DNA from: Sphingomonas sp. 35-24ZXX
Lineage (GTDB): Bacteria; Pseudomonadota; Alphaproteobacteria; Sphingomonadales; Sphingomonadaceae
Direction: 5' to 3'
NCBI RefSeq assembly: GCF_000786215.1
Contig: NZ_JROG01000007.1
Span: 273,805-337,804 of the forward strand
Length of the DNA stretch: 64,000 nucleotides
A model generated the notes under the pieces. That model had not been told where the DNA came from and ran no database searches. It was given only the letters and a program-made list of their open reading frames with translations. How positions within the stretch are numbered: position 1 is the stretch's first letter; each line of letters begins with the position of its first letter. This document shows positions 54,170-63,359 of the stretch, in pieces. The position numbers and the translations under genes are program-made.

Positions 54170-55911
54170 CTATCGAAGAGCGCAGCCCGCGCTTTGCCCG
54201 CTGGCTTACCGAGCCGATGCAGCGCAACCGCGCGATCTACGTCAAGGTGGCCCTGGCAGCTGCGGTGATCAACCTCTTCGGAATCGTCACATCGCTGTTC
54301 ACGATGACGGTGTATGACCGGGTGCTGCCCAACAACGCGACCTCGTCGTTGATCGCCCTCACCTTCGGGCTGGGCATTGTCGTGATGTTCGATTTTCTGC
54401 TGCGCACCTTGCGCGCCTATTTTGCCGACATTGCAGGGGCGCGGATCGACGAGGAAATTGGCGAAAATGTGTTCCGGCGCCTGCTAGCGATCCGCATGGA
54501 TGTGCGCTCGGGATCGACCGGTTCGCTGGCAGCGATGATGCGCGAGCTCGAGACGCTGCGGGATTTTTTCGCTTCGGTAACCCTGACCGCGGTCGTCGAC
54601 CTGCCGTTCATTGTGATCACGCTCGCGGTGATCGCCATGATCGGCGGGCCACTGGTGTTCGTGCCGCTGTTCATGGTGCCGCTGGTGGTGATCGTGGCGG
54701 CGGTCCTGCAGCCTGCGCTCGACCGCCTTTCCAGCCGTGCCCTGCGCGAAGGACAGCTCAAGCAGGCAGTCCTGGTCGAGGCGATCGGCGGGTTGGAGAC
54801 CGTCAAGGCAAACAACGCCGCGCCGCTCCTGTCGGGGCGCTGGCAGGCCGCGATGGAGCGACACTCGCAGGTCTCGCTCAGCCAGCGGCTGGTGTCGGCG
54901 ATCGCGGTCAATGTCGCGGTCATCGCCAACACCATTTCCTATGCCGGCGTGGTCGTGGCCGGTGTCGGCATGATCGCCAGCCAGGATCTGACGATGGGCG
55001 GCCTGATCGCGTGTTCGATCCTGGCGGGCCGCGCCGTCGCACCCTTGGGGCAGATCGCCCAGCTGATGACCCGGCTGACCCAGACGCGCACCGCCTATCG
55101 GCAGATCAATGGCCTGCTGGCACATCCCGCCGAGGGGCCGGTCGGCGAGGCCCTGGTGCCTGCGGAGCTTGCCGGCAGTATCGAGCTGCGCAAGGTCAGC
55201 TTCCGCTACCCCGGCCAGGCTGAAGCCGCCCTGAGCGATGTGTCGCTGCGCATCCGCCCGGGCGAGAAGGTCGCTATCCTGGGGCGCATGGGATCGGGCA
55301 AATCGACGATCGCGCGGTTGGTGCTGGGGCTGTATCCGCCCGCGGACGGGCTGGTGCTGATCGACGGGACTGACCTCAGCCAGCTTGATCCTGCGGCCTA
55401 TCGCGCCCGGATCGGGGTGGCGCTCCAGGAAAGCGTGCTGCTGAGCGGCACCATCCGGGAAAACATCCTGCTGGGACGCACCGGGGTCGATGAAGCCGAA
55501 ATGCTGCGGGTCGCGCAGATTACCGGGGCGCACGACTTCATCGGCGTCATGGCCAACGGCTATGACCTTACGCTGACCGATCGCGGAGAAAGCCTGTCGG
55601 GCGGCCAGCGCCAGGCGATAGCGCTGGCGCGCGCTCTAATCGGTTCACCCCGGGTGATGGTGTTCGACGAACCGACCAGCGCCATGGATGCGCAGACCGA
55701 GGCGCGGCTGATCAAGCGCCTGGCGGTCGAGCTCGCCGATCGCACCGTGCTGCTGATCACCCATCGCCCGCCGATGCTGCGGCTGGTCGATCGCGTGATC
55801 GTGGTGGAGGATGGCCGGATCGTCGCCGACGGTCCGCGCGATACCGTGCTGGGCAAGATGAATGCGGGTCCCGCATCCGCAGCCTCGACGACCGCGGTCA
55901 AGGTCGCATGA
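54166..55911 (+). CDS. Type I secretion ABC transporter (permease-ATPase)
   Basis: 581 residues from ATG 54166, overlapping the tolC stop; ATG 54151 is less likely. Six-segment membrane domain (about 25-300; TMTVYDRVLPNNATSSLIAL is typical of LapB/PrtD types), then ATPase: Walker A ILGRMGSGKST, LSGGQRQAIALARAL, Walker B VMVFDEPTSAMD. No N-terminal peptidase or C39-like domain, the class that handles large RTX proteins. Likely exports the 1657-residue protein. Confidence 0.93.
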   Translation: MTIEERSPRFARWLTEPMQRNRAIYVKVALAAAVINLFGIVTSLFTMTVYDRVLPNNATSSLIALTFGLGIVVMFDFLLRTLRAYFADIAGARIDEEIGENVFRRLLAIRMDVRSGSTGSLAAMMRELETLRDFFASVTLTAVVDLPFIVITLAVIAMIGGPLVFVPLFMVPLVVIVAAVLQPALDRLSSRALREGQLKQAVLVEAIGGLETVKANNAAPLLSGRWQAAMERHSQVSLSQRLVSAIAVNVAVIANTISYAGVVVAGVGMIASQDLTMGGLIACSILAGRAVAPLGQIAQLMTRLTQTRTAYRQINGLLAHPAEGPVGEALVPAELAGSIELRKVSFRYPGQAEAALSDVSLRIRPGEKVAILGRMGSGKSTIARLVLGLYPPADGLVLIDGTDLSQLDPAAYRARIGVALQESVLLSGTIRENILLGRTGVDEAEMLRVAQITGAHDFIGVMANGYDLTLTDRGESLSGGQRQAIALARALIGSPRVMVFDEPTSAMDAQTEARLIKRLAVELADRTVLLITHRPPMLRLVDRVIVVEDGRIVADGPRDTVLGKMNAGPASAASTTAVKVA

Positions 55912-57218
55912 GCGCCATGGACAACGCCGATCCCGAAACCACCATCGAGCAACGGCTGTCGCGATTGCGCCCGGCCAGCGCGTCCAACCTGTTGCTGTGG
56001 GCGATCCTGGCCTTTCTGGTGATCTTTGTCCTGTGGGCCGCCTTCACCGAAATCGACCGGACGGTGCGCGGTGAAGGGCGTGTGGTGCCCAGTTCGCGGC
56101 TGCAGGTGATTTCGAACCTCGAAGGCGGCGTCGTCGCCCAGATCCTGGCGCGGAGCGGGGCGGACGTGAAGGCCGGACAGGTGCTGATCAAGCTTGATCC
56201 CACTCAGACCAATGCCGAGTTTGGCAGCAATCAGGCCACCAGCGGCGCGCTTGCCGCCAAGATCGCCCGGCTGGAGGCCGAAATCGACGGGCGTACGCCG
56301 GTCTATCCCGACCCCGCAAGCCCGCAGACCCGCATCGAACGCGCGCTGCACGATGCGCGCATGGCAGAGCTGGAAAGCCTGCTGGCCGGCGCACAGGCGC
56401 GCAGCGCGCAGGCCAGCCGGTCGGTGCAGGAGGCGCTCTCCGTCCAGGCCGCACGGCAATCGGCGCGCGATGCCGCCGCGGCCGAGCGCGACATGATCCG
56501 GCCCCTGGTCGAGCGCGGCATCGAGCCGAGGCTGGCGTTGCTGCAAGCGGACAATGCCGCGCGCGTAACGGCCAGCGAAGCGCTGGGCGCAGCTGAATCC
56601 CTGGGGCGTGCCCGCGCAGCGCAGGCCGAAGCGGCTGCCGAGGCCAACCGCGCACGCCAGGAGTGGCGTGCCCGCGCCGCAACCGAGCTTGCCAGCGTGC
56701 AGGCGGAACTGGGCGCGCGTCGCCAGTCGACCCCGGCACTGGCGGACAGGGTCTATCGCACCACGGTTCGCGCGCCGGTGGCCGGTCGCATCAACCGCGT
56801 GCTGGTCACCACCGTCGGCGGCAGCGTGTCACCGGGGCAGCCGCTGATCGAACTGGTTCCGGCACGCGAGCAGCTTCAGGTCGAGGCGCGCATTCGCCCG
56901 CAGGATATCGGCTCGGTGCACCTCAAGCAGCGGGCCAATGTCGACATCACGGCCTATGATCCGGCTGTCTACGGCTCGCTCAGCGGTACGGTCGTCGGCA
57001 TCTCGCCGGATGCCGTGATCGATGAACGGACCGGCGAGTCCTTCTATGTGGTGCGGGTGGTGACCGACACATCCGCGCTGGTCGACAAGCGCGGCAAGCC
57101 GCTGCCCATCGGGGCCGGGATGGTGGCGACCGTCAACCTGCTCGGAGACAAGAGGTCCGTGCTCAGCTACATCCTGACCCCGATCACGCGCGTGACCGAT
57201 ACCGCTTTCCGGGAATAG
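55908..57218 (+). CDS. HlyD-family membrane fusion protein of the type I system
   Basis: 436 residues, ATGA overlap with the ABC gene. One membrane segment (about 26-48), a lipoyl half (VVPSSRLQVISNLEGGVVAQ), a long helical hairpin (about 110-270) and a beta-barrel end (YRTTVRAPVAGRINRVLVTT, GMVATVNLLGDKRSVLSYI). It bridges the ABC transporter and the TolC channel. Confidence 0.93.
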   Translation: MSAMDNADPETTIEQRLSRLRPASASNLLLWAILAFLVIFVLWAAFTEIDRTVRGEGRVVPSSRLQVISNLEGGVVAQILARSGADVKAGQVLIKLDPTQTNAEFGSNQATSGALAAKIARLEAEIDGRTPVYPDPASPQTRIERALHDARMAELESLLAGAQARSAQASRSVQEALSVQAARQSARDAAAAERDMIRPLVERGIEPRLALLQADNAARVTASEALGAAESLGRARAAQAEAAAEANRARQEWRARAATELASVQAELGARRQSTPALADRVYRTTVRAPVAGRINRVLVTTVGGSVSPGQPLIELVPAREQLQVEARIRPQDIGSVHLKQRANVDITAYDPAVYGSLSGTVVGISPDAVIDERTGESFYVVRVVTDTSALVDKRGKPLPIGAGMVATVNLLGDKRSVLSYILTPITRVTDTAFRE

Positions 57219-57273
57219 CGAAGCTGCCCCGGCGAACGGTTCGTGGATCAGATTTCGCTGCGTCTCCTGCGTG

Positions 57274-58026
57274 TCAAACTGCACGATCGGGGGTGACAGG
57301 CACGCCCATGATGTCGGCCAGTTCCTCTATGCTGTTGCAAGACCAGTCCCAGTCCTGCGCTGCTGCTGCATCCGGGGCGGGGCGGCCACCGAATTCGAGC
57401 GGCCTGGCAACAAAGGCGGTCGCGAGGCCGCATGCGCGCGCAGCAGCGAGGTCGGCATGGTGCGATGCGACCAGACACAGGTCCTGCGGCGCCAGCCCCA
57501 GAATTTCGGCGGTACGCAGATAGGCCTCCCGGTCCGGCTTGTAGGACCGCGTCACCTCCGCGCCCAGCAGCGCATCCCATGCCAGACCGGATCGGCGCGC
57601 CATGGCGAGCATCATCTCGATATTGCCGTTGGTCACCGTGACGACCGGACAGAGCGTCTTCAGGCGCCTGATCCCGGCGACCGCATCGGGCCATGGATCG
57701 AGCCTGTGCCACGCCCGGTTGAGTTCGTCGATCGCCTCCGGGTCGAGCGATGCGGGCTCCAGTCCGAAGTGGCGCAATGTATCGTCGAGCATCTCGCGGT
57801 GCAGGATATCGAGCGTCACGAACCCCCGGCCCGACGCAGCATAAGCCGCCATCGCCGCGAGATAGCGCATCCGCCAGGCATCGGCGAAATCCGCAGGGTC
57901 GATCCCGCCTTGGCCGATCTCGGCGAAAAACCGTTCGACATCGCGGATCACGCCGCCGCGCCAGTCCACCACCGTGCCGAACACGTCGAATCCGAATGCC
58001 TTGGGCAAGGGCCTGTGCATGATCAT
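57274..58026 (-). CDS. Haloacid dehalogenase, type II (HAD superfamily)
   Basis: 250 residues; ATG 58020 is also possible. HAD motif I FDVFGTVVDWRGG with nucleophile D14, motif II VVTVTNGN, motif III KPDREAY and motif IV VASHHADLAAA. Type II 2-haloacid dehalogenases have the F-D-x-x-G-T-L/V start seen here. Many members act on other substrates in vivo. It faces the type I secretion genes tail to tail. Confidence 0.85.
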   Translation of the reverse strand: MIMHRPLPKAFGFDVFGTVVDWRGGVIRDVERFFAEIGQGGIDPADFADAWRMRYLAAMAAYAASGRGFVTLDILHREMLDDTLRHFGLEPASLDPEAIDELNRAWHRLDPWPDAVAGIRRLKTLCPVVTVTNGNIEMMLAMARRSGLAWDALLGAEVTRSYKPDREAYLRTAEILGLAPQDLCLVASHHADLAAARACGLATAFVARPLEFGGRPAPDAAAAQDWDWSCNSIEELADIMGVPVTPDRAV

Positions 58027-58087
58027 GGTCTCCCGCGGGCAATGCCGGCCGCCCTGCAGGTGCCAGTTAGCATCAGGACCGCAGCTG

Positions 58088-59479
58088 TCACCAGCGTGCC
58101 ATTTTGATAAACAGCGCGGTGCCCAGCCCCATCGGCACCATCGCCGCCGCCGACAGGGCGAACACCGTCCACAGCGGCGCGCCCTGCGCTGTCAGCGCCC
58201 AGCCTCCCACGAGAGCGACCGCCAGCCGCATCGCCTGCGCCGCGATCGCGCCGCCGACCCGCCCGGCGCCCTGCGAGGAGAAATACAGACACAGGCCCAG
58301 TCCGAAAAAGGCATAGCCGAAGCCTGCGATGCGCAGGTAACTGTACGCGGCGCTTTTGGCCGCCAGGTCATCGGTGAACAGGTCCGCCCAGATTCCGGGA
58401 AAGAGCAAGACCACAAGCCCGAGCGCGCCCAGCACCGATGCCGCAAGCGAACCGCTGGTCCAGGCGATGCGCCGCGCCCGCACGATGTCGCCTGCACCGA
58501 TCGCCGTTCCCACCAGAGGCACACTGGCGACGCCGATCGAAAAGGCGATCGGGATCAGCAGAAATTCGAACCTGACCCCGATGCCATAGCCTGCAAGCGC
58601 CTCTGGCCCGAACCGCGCCACCAGATTGGTGAGCACCAGCACCGTCGACACCGACAGCAGCGGAGAGAGCATCGCCACTGCGCCGACGCGCAAAAGGTCT
58701 GCAAATCGTGCGGGCTTCAGCAACGCCAGGTCGAACCGCAGCGGCAGCCGCGTCTGCGTGGAGCGCAGATAAGCGAGCAGCACCAGCGCGGCTGCGCCAA
58801 AGGCCACGACCTGCCCCAGGGCCACACCCGCCATGCCCAGCCGCGGTGCAGGCCCCAGCCCCAGCCCCAGCGTTCCGCCGACGGCGACTTGCGCCAGGCC
58901 GGCGAGTAGCAGCACCCATGCCGGCATCGCCATGCTGCCCATGCCTCGCGCGATGGATGCCAGCATGTTGGTCGTCCAGATGAACACGATCGCCAGCGCC
59001 GCGACGTTGGAGAACGCCACCGCCTGCTGCAGCACCGCGCCCGACCCGCCGAGACCCGCATAGATGCCGGGGCCGGCAACAAGGACGATCATCGTCCATA
59101 TCAGTCCCAGCACCAGACCTGTGACCAGCGCGCACAGCGCCAGAGACTGCGCGCGTTCGACATCGCCTGCTCCCAATGCGCGGCTGATCGCCCCCGATAC
59201 CGTGCCGCCCATCGCACCGGCCGACAGCATCTGCATCAGCATGAAGATCGGGAAGGCAAGCGCTATGCCCCCGAGCGCAGCGACGCCCAGCGAGCCGACA
59301 TAGGCTGTTTCCGCGATCGATATGATCGCCGCCGAACACAGCGCAACAAGGTTGGGCAGGCTGAGCCGGACCAGCGTGGACAGGATCGGCCCATGGCGCA
59401 GCAGCTGCGCCCTTGTCTCGGCCGCCGCTGCAGTCTTGCGCATCTTTTCCGCGCGGGTTTGCGCTGCGTGCGTGGCCAC
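58088..59479 (-). CDS. MATE family efflux transporter
   Basis: 463 residues with twelve membrane segments in two equal halves, the MATE pattern, with PNLVALCSAAIISIAETAYV early in the first half and a second conserved G-x-x-x-G in the middle. Probably drug or small-molecule export coupled to Na+ or H+. The upstream 59480-59645 shows no other gene. Confidence 0.9.
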   Translation of the reverse strand: MATHAAQTRAEKMRKTAAAAETRAQLLRHGPILSTLVRLSLPNLVALCSAAIISIAETAYVGSLGVAALGGIALAFPIFMLMQMLSAGAMGGTVSGAISRALGAGDVERAQSLALCALVTGLVLGLIWTMIVLVAGPGIYAGLGGSGAVLQQAVAFSNVAALAIVFIWTTNMLASIARGMGSMAMPAWVLLLAGLAQVAVGGTLGLGLGPAPRLGMAGVALGQVVAFGAAALVLLAYLRSTQTRLPLRFDLALLKPARFADLLRVGAVAMLSPLLSVSTVLVLTNLVARFGPEALAGYGIGVRFEFLLIPIAFSIGVASVPLVGTAIGAGDIVRARRIAWTSGSLAASVLGALGLVVLLFPGIWADLFTDDLAAKSAAYSYLRIAGFGYAFFGLGLCLYFSSQGAGRVGGAIAAQAMRLAVALVGGWALTAQGAPLWTVFALSAAAMVPMGLGTALFIKMARW

Positions 59480-59645
59480 GCGGTCAGGCCGCCGACAGGG
59501 CGCGGACGCCGCGGATCGCGATTCTGCCGCACGCCCATGCCATGGCTGAAAAGGCGACCGGCCCGGATAATTCCTGCAGCGTCATCGTTTGCCTGTGGGT
59601 GTTCATCGCTTCAGCCTTCATCTCACGGATGTGTAGGGGGTGGCG

Positions 59646-60119
59646 TCACGCCTGAAGGCTTCCGCGTTTGCTCGGCGCGACATCGAAGACCAGCAGCGTG
59701 GAGGTGGCGGTGGCGCACAGCCGCCCGTCGCCATCGTGCAGTTCGGCCTCGGCAAAGGCGACGCGGCTTCCGACGGACACGGTCCGCCCCGTCGCCCGGA
59801 CGGTGCCGCTGTTCTCGGTCAGCCCGCGCAGATAGGAGACCTTCAGTTCCAGCGTGGTGTGTCCGCGCCCTGCCCCGAGCATCGAATGGGTAGCGATGCC
59901 GCAGGCGCTGTCGAGCAGCGTGGCAGCATATCCGCCATGCACTGCGCCCAGGGGATTGTAGACGCTGCGACCGGGCTTGCCCTCGAACACCACGCGGCCG
60001 CGTTCCACTTCGACAAGGTCAAAACCCAGGGTGTGTCCGATCGGGGCCTTGAGGCCACTGCCAAGCAGCGCCTGGAGCTGCGTCAGCCCATCGGGCGCGG
60101 TTTCGTCGGGTGTATTCAT
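59646..60119 (-). CDS. PaaI family thioesterase (hotdog fold)
   Basis: 157 residues from ATG 60119; an in-frame ATG at 60131 is the alternative and neither has a strong ribosome binding site. Hotdog core with NPLGAVHGGYAATLLDSACG, in which the H-G-G-Y segment and the Asp serve catalysis in this family, then TLELKVSYLRGL. It hydrolyses acyl- or aryl-CoA thioesters; the substrate is not set. It follows the HxlR regulator gene on the same strand. Confidence 0.88.
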   Translation of the reverse strand: MNTPDETAPDGLTQLQALLGSGLKAPIGHTLGFDLVEVERGRVVFEGKPGRSVYNPLGAVHGGYAATLLDSACGIATHSMLGAGRGHTTLELKVSYLRGLTENSGTVRATGRTVSVGSRVAFAEAELHDGDGRLCATATSTLLVFDVAPSKRGSLQA

Positions 60120-60243
60120 GATAGGCACCATGGCTCGTGACAGCGGCGGGTTTCCGCCAGAAAGGATCCCGTTAATCGCACCTGCCCCCAGCCGAAGGGG
60201 CTGCAGACGCTGCGAAAATTGGAATATGCATCGATCGGTGGCA

Positions 60244-60747
60244 TCATGATCGGCCGCCTCTCGATGGGTTGAGCATCCGCATGACATGCGCGTCAAAGCT
60301 CGCCGTAGGGCGCAGCAACATGCGCTGGCGCGGAACCGCCACCCCCGTCGTGGCATCGATCACGCCCAGCACCAGCGGATGACCGGTCTCGCGATCGATC
60401 ACCTCGACCGGCGACGTGCCTGTTCCGGACGCATCCCAGCGGTCACCCCATTCGCGCAGGGCCATGCTGACCTTCCACAGATCGCGGCCCTTGACGGTCA
60501 GTCGATATTCGTCGCGCGGCGGGCGCTCCTGGTAGCGGACCCGCTCCAGAATCCCGCCGGATTCCAGGTGCCGCAGCCGGGCTGCCAGCGTGGCGGGCGG
60601 GATGCCCAGCCCCTCGCGCAATTCGTCATAGCGGCGCGGTGCAAACAGCAGGTCGCGGATCAGCAGCAGCGCCCATTTGTCGCCGATCGCCTCCAGCGCT
60701 CCGGCAATCGGGCATCGCATGCCCGCAAAGGATGTTACCTTTACCAT
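60244..60747 (-). CDS. HxlR family transcriptional regulator
   Basis: 167 residues. The HxlR winged helix begins at CPIAGALEAIGDKWALLLIR with the usual N-terminal Cys (C12) that can sense thiol or aldehyde stress, and continues YDELREGLGIPPATLAARLR, LERVRYQERPPRDEYRLT. The extra C-terminal part is unassigned. It is divergent from the oxidoreductase at 60797, with a palindromic site between. Confidence 0.9.
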   Translation of the reverse strand: MVKVTSFAGMRCPIAGALEAIGDKWALLLIRDLLFAPRRYDELREGLGIPPATLAARLRHLESGGILERVRYQERPPRDEYRLTVKGRDLWKVSMALREWGDRWDASGTGTSPVEVIDRETGHPLVLGVIDATTGVAVPRQRMLLRPTASFDAHVMRMLNPSRGGRS

Positions 60748-60761
60748 GAACGAGGCTTAAT

Positions 60762-60778
60762 ACTTCAATCATTGAAGT
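60762..60778. promoter_or_regulatory. Palindromic operator-like site of the HxlR regulator
   Basis: ACTTCAA-TCA-TTGAAGT, a perfect 7-base inverted repeat 15 bases before the HxlR start and 19 before the oxidoreductase start. It overlaps both promoter regions, so it is a strong candidate for the HxlR binding site. Confidence 0.75.
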
Positions 60779-60796
60779 CAATCCGGAGACAAATGC

Positions 60797-61804
60797 ATGA
60801 AGGCCATGATTGTAGGGTCGCCCGCGTCGCTCGACACGCTGTCGCAGGCCGAACGGCCCGATCCCGGCCAGCCGGGTCCGGGCGAAATCCGCGTCGCGCT
60901 GCACGGCAGTTCGCTCAACTTCCACGATCTGGGCGTGGTGATCGGACGCATGGGAGCGCCGGCGGGGCGGATCCCGATGGCCGATGGCGCCGGAACGGTC
61001 GAGGCGATCGGCGACGGCGTGACGCAATTTGCCGTGGGCGACCAGGTGGTGTCCTGCTTCTTCCCCGACTGGCAGGACGGAACGCCGCCGCTGGGCAGCT
61101 TCGCCCGCACGCCCGGCGATGGCATGGATGGCTATGCCACCGAAGCGGTGGTCGTGCCTGCCACGGCCTTTACCCGCGCGCCCAAGGGCTATGATGCGGT
61201 GGAAGCGGCGACCATCACGACCGCAGGGCTGACGGCGTGGCGCGCCTTGGTCGGTGATGGCGGGCTCAAGGCAGGCGACTGCGTCCTGCTGCTCGGCACC
61301 GGCGGCGTCTCGATCTGGGGGTTGCAGATCGCCAAGGCGATGGGCGCGACCGTGGTGATCAGCTCGTCGTCCGGCGAGAAGCTCGAAAGGGCGCGTGCGA
61401 TGGGCGCCGACCATGGGATCAATTATCGCGAAACCCCCGATTGGGGCCGGGCGGTGGCCGATTGGACCGGCGGGCGCGGCGTCGATCAGGTGCTCGAACT
61501 GGGCGGAGCGGGCACGCTCGCCCATTCGATCGCGGCGGTCCGCCTGGGTGGGCATATCGCACTGATCGGGACGGTCGCGGGGCTGGCAGGCGATGTCCCG
61601 ACTGCGGCCCTAATGATGAAGCAGGCACGGCTGGGCGGTCTGGTCGTCGGGTCGTGCCAGCAACAGCGCGAATTCGTGACCGCGATCGAGGCCACCGGCA
61701 TCCGCCCGGTGATCGATCGCCGCTTCGCGCTTGCCGACTTGGCCGATGCGTTCCGGTACCAGCTGTCTGGATCGCACTTCGGCAAGATCGGCATCGAATG
61801 GTAG
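60797..61804 (+). CDS. Zinc-independent NAD(P)-dependent alcohol dehydrogenase/quinone reductase (MDR family)
   Basis: 335 residues. GroES-like N-domain (about 10-125; SSLNFHDLGVVIGRMG, MADGAGTVEAIGDGV) and Rossmann domain with LLGTGGVSIWGLQIAKAMGA and VISSSSGEKLERARAMGAD. The usual catalytic zinc Cys is replaced (N-F-H-D), and the four-Cys structural zinc lobe is missing, which fits quinone-reductase-like members. Its start is 49 bases from the HxlR start. Regulation by HxlR, perhaps in response to electrophiles, is inferred. Confidence 0.88.
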   Translation: MKAMIVGSPASLDTLSQAERPDPGQPGPGEIRVALHGSSLNFHDLGVVIGRMGAPAGRIPMADGAGTVEAIGDGVTQFAVGDQVVSCFFPDWQDGTPPLGSFARTPGDGMDGYATEAVVVPATAFTRAPKGYDAVEAATITTAGLTAWRALVGDGGLKAGDCVLLLGTGGVSIWGLQIAKAMGATVVISSSSGEKLERARAMGADHGINYRETPDWGRAVADWTGGRGVDQVLELGGAGTLAHSIAAVRLGGHIALIGTVAGLAGDVPTAALMMKQARLGGLVVGSCQQQREFVTAIEATGIRPVIDRRFALADLADAFRYQLSGSHFGKIGIEW

Positions 61805-62102
61805 TCCGACCGGGCGAGAATTCCCTGCCGTTTCGGCGGCAGTGGTGATCGCATTCGGCATCGACCCGCAGCGCGGCGGGTTTTTCCGGACCCGGTAGGT
61901 GACAGCACCATAAGTCTGCGGATTCGTTCACGATTGTTGCGGAAAGAGAACCTGGCGGAGAGGGTGTCTGTCTAACTACGCTCTCAAGAATCTGATTTTA
62001 TGAATTAAAATCAAAGGATATCATTTCTATCCCACGTTTCTTACCACACTTATGCGTGGCGTCCTGCAGAATGGCATGTTCGGATTCGGCCAGAGCCAAA
62101 CC
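61805..62102. other. AT-rich intergenic region with inverted repeats
   Basis: About 300 bases between convergent genes. CTGCC-GTTTCGGC-GGCAG (61827-61844) can end the oxidoreductase transcript. GATTTTA-TGAAT-TAAAATC at 61994-62012 is a perfect 7-base inverted repeat in a clearly AT-rich stretch, unlike the rest of the window. No gene is seen. Confidence 0.55.
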
Positions 62103-62897
62103 TTATGTTCCGGGGCAGCGCCGAAAGAATGGGCTGTCCTTGGTTCTCCCCGTTAACGCCTTGCCGCCATCGGCTAAAGCAAACTGCCAAATCTCTGACA
62201 CCTGATTACCGTCTTCGCCGAGTGCCGTTGTGTGAATGTCGATATCATCGCGAGACAGCAGCACCACTTTGGTAACGTCCCATGCTACCTCGAAGTTATA
62301 CAACGCTTTGTCGGTGAGGTAGAAACGCGCCTCACGGTTGCGGCAACCGTCTTGGGTCAATTCATCCCACGCCCCGGTGAAAGGCTTAGGGACTGTTGCT
62401 GCGGTCTTAGGGTAATCGCCCGACGCAGTGGTGGTGTCTGTTTTTTCTTGTTTAAGCAGACCATTCATAGCGTCCTGATATGCACCGCCAATGATAGAGT
62501 TAGGGCTAAAGGCTGTCCTTCCCCCGTGCTCATATTTGATAATCTTACACGGGACTGCGCACGAGGAATATGCTAACATAGCCCCATCGGATCCTACGTT
62601 TGCAATCCTGTGATGCCCATCAGAATTTAATCCGAGATAACGGAAGCCGATTACATCGCCTGTCGACTTGCCCTGCTTTCGTTCATCCTCCGAAACAGCC
62701 CCGACATAGTAATACACCCCATCTTCTTCCTCGACAAAATTCGGCGTAGGGGCTGGCGGGCTAATTGGGCTGGCCTCGGCAATTGCCGTGGAATCAATTG
62801 CCGTGCTCTGCCCGTTTTGGTTGGCAGCCTCGTTGCTTCCGCTGCAACCGTTCAACCCAAGGGTCATTAGCAAGGCAAAGCTCAAAATAGGACGCAT
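62103..62897 (-). CDS. Hypothetical lipoprotein
   Basis: 264 residues from ATG 62897. Lipoprotein signal MRPILSFALLMTLGLNGC with lipidation at Cys 18. A Ser/Thr/Ala/Pro-rich linker (to about 55) precedes the folded part, in which I see EDGVYYYVGAVSEDERKQGK, YSSCAVPCKIIKYEHGGR and CRNREARFYLTDKALYNFE. Two Cys pairs could form disulfides. I do not recognise the family. The codon use is less GC-rich than that of upstream genes. Confidence 0.8.
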   Translation of the reverse strand: MRPILSFALLMTLGLNGCSGSNEAANQNGQSTAIDSTAIAEASPISPPAPTPNFVEEEDGVYYYVGAVSEDERKQGKSTGDVIGFRYLGLNSDGHHRIANVGSDGAMLAYSSCAVPCKIIKYEHGGRTAFSPNSIIGGAYQDAMNGLLKQEKTDTTTASGDYPKTAATVPKPFTGAWDELTQDGCRNREARFYLTDKALYNFEVAWDVTKVVLLSRDDIDIHTTALGEDGNQVSEIWQFALADGGKALTGRTKDSPFFRRCPGT

Positions 62898-63359
62898 GGC
62901 AACCCCCCCAAGTAATCTGTGCGCGGCATCGTGCGGCATACAGTTGTGACCATCGCTATAAGCTACACGCGCGCGCGTTGGTGGATACCAAAAATTCCAG
63001 CTCGATGGCGGCGAACCGACTGCGGACAACCTGCGCAATCCTCGCGCGTGCTTTCGGCTAAGGAAAATTCGGGGAATCTACCTGCGTATGATGTCGGGAC
63101 AACGCAGGGCTAGGCCTGAGCGCTACCATGGACACCATTTAACCAAGGGGCCCAGCGCTAAAAGTTCCGAGCCCCCTGGCCCAAACCTGCATCGGGTCGC
63201 ATTATGCAGGTCTAGCTCGTTGGAGTGCATCGCGTTGATGCAATGCACTCGTGCGGTGATGTGTGATCCATTGCACTAAGTGAAGGGCTGGCGATGGTCT
63301 TGCGCTGTACCGAGCCTTTCCACTTTCCTACAACCCGGTCCGCGCGCCATTCTGACACC
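62898..63359. other. Intergenic region with a palindrome, no supportable gene
   Basis: About 460 bases. Reading frames here are short and lack coding character. The main element is the inverted repeat at 63223-63250. CG-alternating runs appear near 62970. The stretch may include remnants of an older gene or the border of a foreign segment. Confidence 0.45.
63223..63250. repeat. Nested palindrome
   Basis: GAGTGCAT at 63223-63230 pairs with ATGCACTC at 63243-63250; inside, TGCATC pairs with GATGCA around GCGTT, giving two alternative stems. The symmetry suggests a protein-binding site or a structured RNA element rather than a simple terminator, since no T run follows. Confidence 0.5.
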
